Assembly: GCF_005893125.1 (NCBI RefSeq)
Contig: NZ_VCJS01000140.1
Location: 1-33,403, forward strand
Source of the DNA: Nonomuraea basaltis
GTDB lineage: Bacteria > Actinomycetota > Actinomycetes > Streptosporangiales > Streptosporangiaceae
DNA length: 33,403 bases
Direction of reading: 5' to 3'
Position 1 is the stretch's first letter; every line of letters starts with the position of its first letter. A program made the translations under genes and the position numbers. Of the stretch, positions 10,734 to 18,800 are shown piece after piece. The notes below the pieces were generated by a model. That model searched no databases. It saw nothing but the letters and a program-made list of their open reading frames with translations, and was not told the DNA's origin.

Positions 10734-11939
10734 TCAGCCCTGCTGCTCCGCGACCAGGCGGACGCAGACGGCCAGGCCGTTGATGGCCTGCTCCAGCTCG
10801 TCCAGGTCCGGGTACGTCGGCGCGATCCTGATCGTGCGGTCGTCCGGGTCCTGGCCGTACGGGTGCGTGGCGCCCGCGGGCGTCAGCGCGATGCCCGCGG
10901 CCTTGGCCTTGGCCACCACCTCGGCGGCGTGCGGCACCTCCAGGCTGATGAAGTAGCCGCCCTTGGGGCTCGTCCAGGTGGCGAGGTCGCCGAGCCGCTC
11001 GGTCAGCACCTTGTCCACCAGCTCGAACTTCGGGCCGATCAGCTCCGCGTGCCGCCGCATGTGCGCGGCCACGCCCGCGGCGTCGCGCAGGAACTCAACG
11101 TGACGCAGCTGGTTGATCTTGTCGGGGCCGATGGACTGCTTGGCGGTGTTGTGCAGGAACCACTTGACGTTCGCCGGCGAGGCGCCGAAGAACGACACGC
11201 CCGCGCCGGCCAGCGTCACCTTGGACGTGGAGGCGTAGACGAACACCCGGTCGGCGTTGCCGTGCTCGGTGGCGAGCGCCAGCAGGTCGGCCAGCTCGGC
11301 CGGGGTGTCGGTGAGGTGGTGCACCGCGTAGGCGTTGTCCCAGAAAATCCGGAAATCGGGGGCGGCGGTCGGCATGGTGGCCAGCCTGCGGACCGTCTCG
11401 TCGCTGTAGGCGATGCCGGACGGGTTGCTGTACTTCGGCACACACCACATGCCCTTGACGCTCGCGTCGGCGGCTACCAGGCGCTCGACGACGTCCATGT
11501 CGGGGCCGTCGGCGTTCATCGGCACGGGGACCATCTTGATCCCGAACCGCTCGCAGATCGTGAAATGCCGGTCATAGCCGGGCACCGGGCACAGGAACGT
11601 GATCTCCGGCTCCTCGACCCAGCGGCGGGCGGCGCCGGGCATGGGGGTGAGCAGCGCGTGCACCACCGTGTCGTGCATGAGCGCCAGGCTGGCGTTGCCG
11701 CCCACGACGAGCTGCTCGGCGGGCACCTGGACCAGTGGCGCGAACAGCTCGCGCAGCTCGGGCAGGCCCTGCAGGTTGCCGTAGTTGCGGCCGTCGGTGC
11801 CGTCGGCCGCCCGGTAGGAGACCGGCAGTTTGAGCATGTCGTCGGAGAGGTCGAGCTGGCGTGGCGACGGCTTGCCCCTGGTGAGGTCGAGCGAGAGCCC
11901 ACGCTGGACGAGGGCGGCGTAGTCACGCTGAGCGGTCAC
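10734..11939 (-). CDS. aspT: Aspartate aminotransferase, PF12897 (AspT) type
   Basis: 401 aa. Closely matches the actinobacterial AspT family known from Corynebacterium glutamicum: LDLTRGKPSPRQLDLS at 17-32, ICPVPGYDRHF-like segment at 117-126 (CPVPGYDRHF), VPMNADGPDMD (139-149), PKYSNPSG (168-175), FRIFWDNAYAVH (196-207) and TSKVTLAGAGVSFF (238-251). K240 in STSK is the PLP lysine; D201 and Y204 contact the cofactor. It interconverts aspartate/2-oxoglutarate with oxaloacetate/glutamate. Start GTG at 11939 with a strong GGAGGAG 8 bases upstream. A single-gene unit with its own promoter, downstream of but separate from the LLM gene. Confidence 0.92.
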   Translation of the reverse strand: MTAQRDYAALVQRGLSLDLTRGKPSPRQLDLSDDMLKLPVSYRAADGTDGRNYGNLQGLPELRELFAPLVQVPAEQLVVGGNASLALMHDTVVHALLTPMPGAARRWVEEPEITFLCPVPGYDRHFTICERFGIKMVPVPMNADGPDMDVVERLVAADASVKGMWCVPKYSNPSGIAYSDETVRRLATMPTAAPDFRIFWDNAYAVHHLTDTPAELADLLALATEHGNADRVFVYASTSKVTLAGAGVSFFGASPANVKWFLHNTAKQSIGPDKINQLRHVEFLRDAAGVAAHMRRHAELIGPKFELVDKVLTERLGDLATWTSPKGGYFISLEVPHAAEVVAKAKAAGIALTPAGATHPYGQDPDDRTIRIAPTYPDLDELEQAINGLAVCVRLVAEQQG

Positions 11940-11943
11940 GAGA

Positions 11944-11978
11944 TCTCTCCTCCGAATCGGTCCTGGACCGCAAGGATA
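11944..11978 (-). promoter_or_regulatory. Promoter -10 and ribosome binding site of aspT
   Basis: On the minus strand TATCCT (11978-11973) is a good actinobacterial -10; the -35 region 17-18 bases upstream is weak. The Shine-Dalgarno GGAGGAG lies at 11951-11945. This fixes the GTG start at 11939. Confidence 0.5.
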
Positions 11979-12037
11979 GAAGAACTCGCCAGGGAGCCGG
12001 ACATCATCCGGTATGTGGGACGTCCGGCGTCACGGTC

Positions 12038-12871
12038 TCAGAGAAGGACCTGTCCGGGCGCGTTCCGCCGGACGAACTCCTCCAGTTCGTCCAGGGGCAG
12101 CCCCGGCCGGTGGGACACGATGAGGCGGTCCACCCCCAGATCGGCGTAGGCGCGCACGTTCTCGGGGTCGAGGGGGCGGGCCGGGGTGACCGAGATCTCC
12201 AGCGTCCTGCCCGCCGCCGCGGCCTCCGCGCGCACCGACTCCACCTGGGCGGCCGCGGCCCGCAGGCCCAGCATCCAGCCGTACCAGCCGTCGGCCAGCT
12301 CGGCCGCCCGGCGGTGGGCGGCGCGCGTGTGCCCGCCCATGACGACCGGCACCCGCCGGACCGGGCGCGGGTGGGCGTCGACGTCCTTGAAGGACACGTA
12401 CCGGCCGTGGAAGGCGGGGCTCGCGTCCTCCCACAGCGCGCGGATCGCGCGCACGTACTCAGCCGTGCGCGGGCCCCTGCCCTCCAGCGGTACGCCGAGC
12501 GCGCGCAGCTCCGGCTCCAGGTAGCCGGCCACCACCCCGAACACCAGCCGGCCGCCGCTCAGCACGTCCACGCTCGCCAGCTGCTTGGCCAGGACGAGCG
12601 GGTCGCGCTGAGGGAGCACCACGCAGCCGGTGGCCAGCAGGATCCGCTCGGTGTGCGCGGCCACGTACGCCAGCGACACGACGGCGTCCAGCAGCGGCGC
12701 GTCCGGCTCGAGCGGCGACGGCGCCACCCGCGGGCTGGGCAGGACCACGTGGTCGGCGGTCCAGAGCGAGTCGTAGCCCAGTTCCTCGGCCAGGGCCGCG
12801 ATCCCGGCAAGGCCGTGCGGGCCGGCGCCGGCGAAGCCGTTCGGCATATGGAGTCCGACAGTCATCGACAT
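12038..12871 (-). CDS. LLM class F420-dependent oxidoreductase
   Basis: 277 aa luciferase-like TIM barrel. Typical family segments: the N-terminal beta strand MTVGLHMPNG, ELGYDSLWTADHVVLP near 30-45, ILLATGCVVLPQRDPLVLAKQLASVDVLSGGRL near 77-109, and VPVVMGGHTRAAHRRAAELADGW near 174-196. These fit the F420-dependent subclass (TIGR03619-like, which has the GG.T..A.RRAAE..DGW pattern). Substrate unknown. The start is ATG at 12871; a second ATG lies two codons in. Neither has a clear ribosome binding site, and CATAAC (12886-12881 on the minus strand) sits where a leaderless -10 would be. Confidence 0.87.
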   Translation of the reverse strand: MSMTVGLHMPNGFAGAGPHGLAGIAALAEELGYDSLWTADHVVLPSPRVAPSPLEPDAPLLDAVVSLAYVAAHTERILLATGCVVLPQRDPLVLAKQLASVDVLSGGRLVFGVVAGYLEPELRALGVPLEGRGPRTAEYVRAIRALWEDASPAFHGRYVSFKDVDAHPRPVRRVPVVMGGHTRAAHRRAAELADGWYGWMLGLRAAAAQVESVRAEAAAAGRTLEISVTPARPLDPENVRAYADLGVDRLIVSHRPGLPLDELEEFVRRNAPGQVLL

Positions 12872-12988
12872 GTCTGGAAACGTTATGGTCGGCGGTCGGG
12901 ATCCACCAGCGACGATCTCGCATGGGAGCCCTTCCGTGGGCGCATGTCAAAGTCCCTGGCCGTGAATGTTAAAGAACGTCTTCCCGAG

Positions 12989-13047
12989 TTGCGATCGTTG
13001 GCGTGGAATGGGTACATCGGGGCAGGCCACACTCCGCATTGGAGGGA
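12989..13047 (+). promoter_or_regulatory. Putative ctaD promoter and ribosome binding site
   Basis: TTGCGA (12989-12994), an 18-base spacer and TACATC (13013-13018) form a plausible promoter. GGAGGGAG at 13040-13047 is a strong Shine-Dalgarno 6 bases before GTG 13054. Confidence 0.35.
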
Positions 13048-13053
13048 GCAGCC

Positions 13054-14793
13054 GTGACCACTGTTCGCGAGACCTCGATCGAGCAGGTCAGGCGCCGCCG
13101 CACCGGGACCGTCATCGCCTCCTGGCTGTCGACGACCGACCACAAGGTCATCGGGTACCTCTACCTGATCACCTCGTTCGGGTTCTTCCTCGTCGCCGGT
13201 GTCATGGCCATGATCATCCGGGCCGAGCTGGCGCAGCCGGGCATGGGTCTCGTCAGCCAGCAGATGTACAACCAGCTGTTCACCATGCACGGCACGATCA
13301 TGCTGCTGCTCTTCGCCACGCCGCTGTTCGCCGGGTTCGCCAACGTGGTGATGCCGCTGCAGATCGGCGCGCCGGACGTCGCCTTCCCGCGGCTGAACGC
13401 GGTCGCGTACTGGCTGTTCCTGTTCGGCGGGCTGATGGTGGTGGCCGGGTTCTTCACCCCCGGCGGGGCCGCCGACTTCGGGTGGTTCGCGTACACGCCG
13501 CTGTCGACGTCGATGTACTCGCCACAGATCGGCGGCGATCTGTGGATCATGGGGCTGGCGATGGCGGGGCTCGGCACGATCCTCGGGGCGGTCAACTTCA
13601 TCACCACGATCATCGGCATGCGGGCGCCCGGCATGACCATGTTCCGCCTGCCGATCTTCACCTGGAACGTGCTGCTGACCAGCGTTATGGTGCTGTTGGC
13701 GTTCCCGGTGCTGGCCGCCGCGCTGCTCGTGCTCGAGTCCGACCGCAAGCTGGGCACCCAGGTGTTCCTGAGCGAGAACGGCGGGCCGCTGATCTGGCAG
13801 CACCTGTTCTGGTTCTTCGGCCACCCCGAGGTGTACATCATCGCGCTACCGTTCTTCGGGATCATCACCGAGGTGCTCCCGGTCTTCAGCCGCAAGCCGA
13901 TCTTCGGCTACATGGGGCTGGTGGGCGCCACGATCGCGATCGCCGGGCTGTCGATGACGGTGTGGGCGCACCACATGTTCCCGACCGGGCAGGTGCTGCT
14001 GCCGTTCTTCTCGTTCATGACGTTCCTCATCGCGGTGCCGACCGGGGTGAAGTTCTTCAACTGGATCGGCACGATGTGGCGGGGGCACCTCAGCTTCGAG
14101 TCGCCGATGTTGTTCGCCGTGGGGTTCCTGGTGACGTTCCTGCTCGGCGGGCTCACCGGGGTCATCCTGGCCGCGCCGCCGCTCGATTTCCACATCAGCG
14201 ACACCTACTTCGTGGTGGCCCACTTCCACTACGTGGTCTTCGGCACGGTGGTGTTCGCGATGTTCGCCGGGTTCTACTTCTGGTGGCCGAAGATGACCGG
14301 CAGGATGCTCGACGACCGCCTCGGCAAGGTGCACTTCTGGACGCTGTTCATCGGCTTCCACACCACGTTCCTGGTCCAGCACTGGCTGGGGCAGCTCGGC
14401 ATGCCCAGGAGGTACGCCGACTACGGCGTCGCCGACGGCTTCACCTGGCTCAACCAGGTCTCATCCGTCGGGGCGTTCCTGCTCGGCGCCTCGACGCTGC
14501 CGTTCCTCTACAACGTGTTCAAGACGACCAGGCGCGCGCCCAAGGTCACGCTCGACGACCCGTGGGGCTACTGCAACTCCCTGGAGTGGGCCACGAGCTG
14601 CCCGCCGCCGCGGCACAACTTCGTCAGCATCCCGCCCATCCGCTCCGAGCGGCCCGCCTTCGACCTGCACTATCCCCGGGAGATCGCGGCGCGGCCCTCG
14701 GCGGTCGAGGAGGGCGAGACCCCCGAGCCGGCACCTCAGGACGACGCCGGGCACGGAGCGGCGGGGCGGAGCGAGGAGGAGGGCCGCTCCTGA
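13054..14793 (+). CDS. ctaD: Cytochrome c oxidase subunit I (aa3 type)
   Basis: 579 aa, full length for actinobacterial CtaD. It carries the expected metal ligands: heme a histidine H79 (FTMHGTIML), CuB histidine H257 with cross-linked Y261 (FFGHPEVYI), CuB pair H306-H307 (WAHHMF), and H390/H392 for heme a3/a (VAHFHYVVFG). Twelve membrane helices are expected between about 30 and 525. It is the catalytic subunit of the terminal oxidase, reducing O2 and pumping protons. The GTG at 13054 is chosen because of the GGAGGGAG before it; an in-frame ATG at 13003 lacks one. It stands alone: ctaC, ctaE, ctaF and qcrCAB are not in the window, so this may be a second copy of ctaD or an isolated ctaD locus, which is common in actinomycetes. 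Confidence 0.95.
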   Translation: MTTVRETSIEQVRRRRTGTVIASWLSTTDHKVIGYLYLITSFGFFLVAGVMAMIIRAELAQPGMGLVSQQMYNQLFTMHGTIMLLLFATPLFAGFANVVMPLQIGAPDVAFPRLNAVAYWLFLFGGLMVVAGFFTPGGAADFGWFAYTPLSTSMYSPQIGGDLWIMGLAMAGLGTILGAVNFITTIIGMRAPGMTMFRLPIFTWNVLLTSVMVLLAFPVLAAALLVLESDRKLGTQVFLSENGGPLIWQHLFWFFGHPEVYIIALPFFGIITEVLPVFSRKPIFGYMGLVGATIAIAGLSMTVWAHHMFPTGQVLLPFFSFMTFLIAVPTGVKFFNWIGTMWRGHLSFESPMLFAVGFLVTFLLGGLTGVILAAPPLDFHISDTYFVVAHFHYVVFGTVVFAMFAGFYFWWPKMTGRMLDDRLGKVHFWTLFIGFHTTFLVQHWLGQLGMPRRYADYGVADGFTWLNQVSSVGAFLLGASTLPFLYNVFKTTRRAPKVTLDDPWGYCNSLEWATSCPPPRHNFVSIPPIRSERPAFDLHYPREIAARPSAVEEGETPEPAPQDDAGHGAAGRSEEEGRS

Positions 14794-14807
14794 GCAGTTG
14801 GCGCCGT

Positions 14808-14909
14808 GATGCACGCACCGTGTCGCTGTGGACCCCTACCGGCCGCGTGGCGGTGCCGTACACCGGCCGGGAGGTGGATCTGAAGGCCGTCCGCTGCCGA
14901 TCGGCGTGA
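14808..14909 (+). pseudogene. Possible remnant of a TnpB-like (IS200/IS605) transposase
   Basis: A 33-codon fragment ending at TGA 14907 encodes DARTVSLWTPTGRVAVPYTG followed by REVDLKAV. The order SLWT-x-xGR-x-x-x-PYTG resembles, from memory, a strand pair in the N-terminal half of actinomycete TnpB/OrfB proteins. There is no start codon, no catalytic region and no flanking terminal structure. It directly follows the ctaD stop codon. It could instead be chance GC-rich reading frame. Confidence 0.35.
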
Positions 14910-14951
14910 GCACAACGCCGCGGGCCCAGCAGCATGATCAAGGAGAACGAT

Positions 14952-15101
14952 ATGGAGGGCATTTCCGGGCATCAATACTTATCTTGGAAATTCAAACTTC
15001 CTGATCATTTAGGGCTGACCATATTCGCGGTCTTCCAGAAGTCGCCTATTGGTGCTTGTGTGGAAATGACGTTCGCCCCCCTTGAGGGAGACCGGCGATG
15101 A
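14952..15101 (+). CDS. AT-rich mini-ORF, weakly DUF397-like
   Basis: 49 aa beginning MEGISGHQYLSWKFKL. AAGGAG at 14940-14945 stands 6 bases before the ATG, and the stop overlaps the next ATG as ATGA, both marks of a translated ORF. Against this, GC3 is only about 50% and there are two TTA codons (L10, L20), unlike the neighbours. The segment QKSPIGACVEMTFAP recalls the KSS...GxCVEVA core of DUF397 proteins, but the rest of that domain is missing. Probably a degraded or recently acquired small gene. The surrounding gap 14794-15097 otherwise shows only the transposase-like scrap. Confidence 0.4.
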   Translation: MEGISGHQYLSWKFKLPDHLGLTIFAVFQKSPIGACVEMTFAPLEGDRR

Positions 15102-15331
15102 CAGGAATACGCACTCCTTTCGCCCCCGAGACGGCGCCCTGCGGCAAGAAGGTCGGCGGTGAGCGCCTCCTCGACGACGACGGCTACGGCCTGCTGATCC
15201 GCGACCAGCTCTTCGACTGCGGGTGCCGCCGGATCTGGCACGAGTACCACGACGGCAGCATCCATCTGTCCGCCATTCGCCACGACGGCAAGCGGGTAAA
15301 GGACCAGGTAGAACCCGACCACGGGAGCTGA
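15098..15331 (+). CDS. Small cysteine-containing hypothetical protein
   Basis: 77 aa, GC3 about 86%, so probably coding. A GGGAG lies 8 bases before the ATG at 15098. Contains C15 and a CGC pair (C41, C43) in DCGCRRIWHEYHDGS, with a His/Asp-rich C-terminal half; no signal peptide or membrane segment. Its stop ends 4 bases before frdA and a GGGAG inside its last codons serves as the frdA ribosome site, so it is likely cotranscribed with frdABCD. Family not recognised; a metal- or redox-related helper is only a guess from position. Confidence 0.65.
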   Translation: MTGIRTPFAPETAPCGKKVGGERLLDDDGYGLLIRDQLFDCGCRRIWHEYHDGSIHLSAIRHDGKRVKDQVEPDHGS

Positions 15332-15335
15332 CCAC

Positions 15336-17069
15336 ATGATCGACGTGCTCATCGTCGGAGGAGGCGGAGCGGGCCTGCGGGCGGCCGTCGCGGTCGCCGA
15401 GACGGACCCGTCGCTCAAGGTGGCGGTCGTGTCGAAGGTCTATCCGATGCGCAGCCACACGGTCTCAGCCGAGGGCGGCGCGGCCGGGGTGATCGGCCTC
15501 GACGACACGCTCGACGAGCACTGCTACGACACGATCTCCGGCGGCGACTGGCTGCCCGACCAGGACGCGGTCGAGGCGTTCGTGTACGAGGCCCCGCGCG
15601 AGCTGATGCAGCTCGAACACTGGGGCTGCCCGTGGAGCCGCGAACCGGACGGGCGGGTCGCCGTCCGTCCGTTCGGTGGCATGAAGAAGATGCGCACCTG
15701 GTACGCCGCCGACAAGACCGGCTTCCACCTCCTGCACACCCTGTTCCAAACAACCCTGAAATATCAGGACATCATCAGGTACGACGAGTGGTTCGTCACC
15801 AAGCTCGTCGTCGACGACGGCCGCGTCCACGGCGTCGTGGCCGTCGAGATCAGAACCGGCCGCATCGAGACCATCCCCGCCAGGACCGTCATCCTGGCCA
15901 CCGGCGGCTGCGGCCGGGTCTTCCCCTTCACCACGAACGCCGCCATCAAGACCGGCGACGGCATGGCCCTGGCCTACCGCGCCGGCGCCCCGCTGAAGGA
16001 CATGGAATTCGTCCAGTACCACCCGACCGGCCTGCCGTTCACCGGCATCCTCATCACCGAGGCGGCCAGGGCGGAGGGCGGCTGGCTGATCAACAAGGAC
16101 GGCTATCGCTACCTGCAGGACTACGACCTCGGCAAGCCCACGCCCACGCCGAAGCTGCGCAGCATGGAGCTGGGGCCGCGCGACCGGCTCTCCCAGGCGT
16201 TCGTGCACGAGCAGCAGATGGGCCGCACCGTGGACACGCCGTACGGCCCCGTCGTCTACCTCGACCTGCGCCACCTGGGCGAGGACAAGATCGACATGCG
16301 CATCCCGTTCGTGCGGGAGCTGTGCAAGAGCTACCAGAACCTCGACCCGGCCACCGACCTCATCCCGGTGCGCCCGGTCGTGCACTACATGATGGGCGGC
16401 GTCCACACCGACATCAACGGCGCCACGCCCATCGCCGGCCTGTACGCCGCCGGCGAGACCGCCTGCGTGAGCATCAACGGCGCCAACCGGCTCGGCTCCA
16501 ACTCGCTGCCCGAGATCCTGGTCTTCGGTCGCCGGGCGGGCGTCGCCGCCGCCGGGTTCGCCAGGGAGCACCGGCAGGGCGAGGCGCCGGCCGTCCGCAC
16601 CCAGGGCGGTGACGAGCGGCGGCGCTTGGAACGCGCGCGCGAGGGCAGCAGGACCGGTGAGCGAATGGCCGACCTGCGCGAGCAGATGCAGCACACGCTC
16701 GAGGGCGCGGCCGGCATCTACCGCACCGGCGACGTGCTGGCCAAGGCCGTCGACACGCTCGCCGACCTGCGCGAGCGCGCCGAGGAGGCCCGGGTGGAGG
16801 ACACGAGCAGCGCGTACAACACCGAGCTGATCGCCCTGCAGGAGCTGCACGTCATGCTGGAGGTCGCCCAGACGATCGTCGCCTGCGCGCTGAACAGGGA
16901 AGAGTCGCGCGGCGCGCACCAGCGCACCGACTTCGCCGCCAGGGACGACGACGCCTACCTGGCCCACTCGCTGGTGCACCGCGCGCCCGACGGCACGCCG
17001 TCGGTCACGTTGCTGCCCGTGACGATCACCCGCTGGCCTCCGGGAGAAAGGGTGTACGGCCGTGACTGA
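15336..17069 (+). CDS. frdA: Fumarate reductase/succinate dehydrogenase flavoprotein subunit
   Basis: 577 aa. Aligns by eye along its whole length with E. coli FrdA: dinucleotide motif VGGGGAGLRAA (7-17), YPMRSHTVSAEGG with the FAD-linking histidine H41, GGDWLPDQDAVE, QLEHWGCPWSR, GMKKMRTWYAADKTGFH, FVQYHPTGLP, ELGPRDRLSQAF, VRPVVHYMMGG, and the C-terminal ESRGAHQRTDF. It interconverts succinate and fumarate at the active site formed by the HPTG and RPVVHY segments. Start ATG at 15336 with GGGAG 8 bases upstream. First major gene of an frdABCD operon. Around codon 140 there is an AT-rich patch (CAA ACA ACC CTG AAA TAT). The family (Frd type) also works as succinate dehydrogenase, so direction cannot be told from sequence. 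Confidence 0.95.
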   Translation: MIDVLIVGGGGAGLRAAVAVAETDPSLKVAVVSKVYPMRSHTVSAEGGAAGVIGLDDTLDEHCYDTISGGDWLPDQDAVEAFVYEAPRELMQLEHWGCPWSREPDGRVAVRPFGGMKKMRTWYAADKTGFHLLHTLFQTTLKYQDIIRYDEWFVTKLVVDDGRVHGVVAVEIRTGRIETIPARTVILATGGCGRVFPFTTNAAIKTGDGMALAYRAGAPLKDMEFVQYHPTGLPFTGILITEAARAEGGWLINKDGYRYLQDYDLGKPTPTPKLRSMELGPRDRLSQAFVHEQQMGRTVDTPYGPVVYLDLRHLGEDKIDMRIPFVRELCKSYQNLDPATDLIPVRPVVHYMMGGVHTDINGATPIAGLYAAGETACVSINGANRLGSNSLPEILVFGRRAGVAAAGFAREHRQGEAPAVRTQGGDERRRLERAREGSRTGERMADLREQMQHTLEGAAGIYRTGDVLAKAVDTLADLRERAEEARVEDTSSAYNTELIALQELHVMLEVAQTIVACALNREESRGAHQRTDFAARDDDAYLAHSLVHRAPDGTPSVTLLPVTITRWPPGERVYGRD

Positions 17070-17146
17070 ACCCGACGCAGTGAGCGGAGTGGGGGGCGCC
17101 GCGAAGCAAGCCACCCGCGGAGCGAATGAGGAGGGTGAGGGAACAG

Positions 17147-17917
17147 TTGGACGCAGAGACTGACACGACGGAGCGGGTCGAGCAGGTGGCGGGCACGCGC
17201 ACGATCAGGATGGAGATCGCCCGCTACCGGCCGGGACAGGACTCGGAGCCGGTCCTCCAGGGGTTCGACGTGCCGCTCATGGACGACTGGGCCGTGCTCG
17301 ACGGGCTCAACTACATCAAGGACCAGCTCGACGGCAGCCTGTCCTACCGCTGGTCCTGCCGGATGGGCGTGTGCGGCTCGTGCGGCATGACCGTCAACGG
17401 CGAGGCCAAGCTGACCTGCGGCACGTTCCTCGCCGAGTACGGCGAGGGCCCGGTCAGGGTCGAGCCGCTGAAGGGCTTCCCGGTCATCAGGGACCTGGTC
17501 GTGGACATCGACGACTTCCTGGCCAAGCTGTCGTCGGTGCGGCCCTGGCTGGTAAGGGAGGGCGAGGACCTGCCGCTGACCACCGAGTACGCCCAGACGC
17601 CCGAGCAACTGGAGGCGTACAAGCAGTACAGCATGTGCATCAACTGCCTGCTGTGCTACTCGGCCTGCCCGGTGTACGTGCTCGACCCCGACTTCCTCGG
17701 CCCGGCCGCCATCGCCCTCGCCCAGCGCTACAACCTGGACTCGCGCGACATGGGCGACAGGTTCGACGTGCTCAACCTGGACGAGGCCGTGTGGGGGTGC
17801 ACGTTCGTCGGCGAGTGCACCCGGGTCTGCCCCAAGCACGTGGACCCGGCCGAGGCCATCCAGCGCTACAAGCTCACCGCCGCCATGCGCTCGGTGCTGC
17901 CGTGGAGCAGGCGATGA
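17147..17917 (+). CDS. frdB: Fumarate reductase/succinate dehydrogenase iron-sulfur subunit
   Basis: 256 aa from TTG 17147. Cysteine sets for all three clusters are present: [2Fe-2S] C71, C76, C79, C91; the region CINCLLCYSACP (C164, C167, C170, C174) and C218, C224, C228 for the [4Fe-4S] and [3Fe-4S] clusters, as in E. coli FrdB. It relays electrons between the FrdA flavin and quinone in the membrane. The TTG is chosen because GAGGG lies 5 bases upstream; an ATG at 17126 (7 codons longer) is the alternative, and would start inside an apparent repetitive stretch. Its stop overlaps frdC as ATGA. Confidence 0.93.
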   Translation: MDAETDTTERVEQVAGTRTIRMEIARYRPGQDSEPVLQGFDVPLMDDWAVLDGLNYIKDQLDGSLSYRWSCRMGVCGSCGMTVNGEAKLTCGTFLAEYGEGPVRVEPLKGFPVIRDLVVDIDDFLAKLSSVRPWLVREGEDLPLTTEYAQTPEQLEAYKQYSMCINCLLCYSACPVYVLDPDFLGPAAIALAQRYNLDSRDMGDRFDVLNLDEAVWGCTFVGECTRVCPKHVDPAEAIQRYKLTAAMRSVLPWSRR

Positions 17918-18342
17918 CGGCCGACGACAAGATCACTCCCAGCGCCGCCGTGCGCACCACCTCGGCCGCCTACCGGCCGCCGCGCGACAACCTGTGGTTC
18001 GCCCGCAGCCGCAACTACACCGTGTTCGTGCTGCGCGAGCTGACCAGCGTCTTCGTGGCCTGGTCGATCGTCTTCATCCTGATGCTCATCGGCGCGATCT
18101 TCGGCGGCACCCTTGAGGAGTTCGCCGCGCTGGCCGCGCAGCCGTGGATGATCGTGATCAACGTGGTCGCGCTGGCCGCGACGGCCTTCCACGCCATCAC
18201 GTTCCTCAATCTCGCGCCCAAGGCCACCGTCGTGCGGCTGGACGGCTGGCGGGTGCCCGCCTGGATGATCCAGGGCGGCAACCACTCGCTCTGGGCGCTG
18301 ATCTCCCTGGTGATCGCCTACTTCGTCCTGAGGTCGCCGTGA
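17914..18342 (+). CDS. frdC: Fumarate reductase membrane anchor subunit C
   Basis: 142 aa with three hydrophobic helices (about 50-72, 84-103, 118-139). Resembles E. coli FrdC in length and in the segments WFARSRNYTVFVLRELTSVF and NLAPKATVVRLDGWRVP. Anchors FrdAB and helps form the quinone site. Start ATG at 17914 overlaps frdB stop; its stop overlaps the frdD GTG as GTGA. Confidence 0.9.
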   Translation: MTADDKITPSAAVRTTSAAYRPPRDNLWFARSRNYTVFVLRELTSVFVAWSIVFILMLIGAIFGGTLEEFAALAAQPWMIVINVVALAATAFHAITFLNLAPKATVVRLDGWRVPAWMIQGGNHSLWALISLVIAYFVLRSP

Positions 18343-18680
18343 AGCGCACGCTGGAGCCGTACCTGTGGTTGCTGTTCAGCGGCGGGGGAGTGGCGGCCGC
18401 GCTCGTGCTGCCGGTGCTCGTGCTGCTGTTCGGGGTGCTCATGCCGCTCGGCGTGGTGGACTGGCCTGCCCCCGAGCACCTGCGCGCGCTGGTGGACCAC
18501 GTGCTCGTCCGCCTCGCGCTACTGGCGGTCGTCGTGCTGTGTCTCTTCCACGCCGCGCACCGCATCAGGTTCACCAGCGAGGAGCTGCTCGGCATCGCCA
18601 GGTTCGACCCGGTGATAGCGGTGGTCTGCTACGGCGGCGCGGTCGCGGGCGGGGTCGTCGCCGCGCTATTGATGGTCTGA
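18339..18680 (+). CDS. frdD: Fumarate reductase membrane anchor subunit D
   Basis: 113 aa, three helices (about 12-36, 53-75, 90-112). Resembles E. coli FrdD: SGGGVAAALVLPVLVLLFGVLMPLG near the N-terminus and a CLFHAAHRIRF segment matching the GLHRMHH region of E. coli. With FrdC it forms the quinone-reactive membrane domain; the four-subunit, two-anchor, heme-free layout fits the type D class. Start GTG at 18339 overlaps the frdC stop. Last gene of the operon. Confidence 0.88.
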   Translation: MKRTLEPYLWLLFSGGGVAAALVLPVLVLLFGVLMPLGVVDWPAPEHLRALVDHVLVRLALLAVVVLCLFHAAHRIRFTSEELLGIARFDPVIAVVCYGGAVAGGVVAALLMV

Positions 18681-18705
18681 ATGTCGTAGTTTGATCACGT
18701 TTCAA

Positions 18706-18722
18706 CAACGTACTTTACGTTG
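18706..18722. promoter_or_regulatory. Inverted repeat upstream of the M6 protease
   Basis: CAACGTA-CTT-TACGTTG is a perfect 7-bp inverted repeat in an AT-rich stretch between frdD and the protease gene, about 80 bases upstream of the protease start. TTGATC (18691-18696) and TTGACC (18724-18729) are possible -35 strings but no paired -10 is convincing. A regulator binding site is likely. Confidence 0.45.
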
Positions 18723-18800
18723 GTTGACCCAAGCCCTAGCGTCCGGCATTGCACACCCTATGGCCATGCGCCCGGCGATCCCGGGCAGAGAGGGTTCCTG

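Noticed and set aside
12966..13053. Longer N-terminus of ctaD from ATG 13003
   Set aside because: No ribosome site, and a strong GGAGGGAG precedes the GTG at 13054, which gives the usual CtaD N-terminus.
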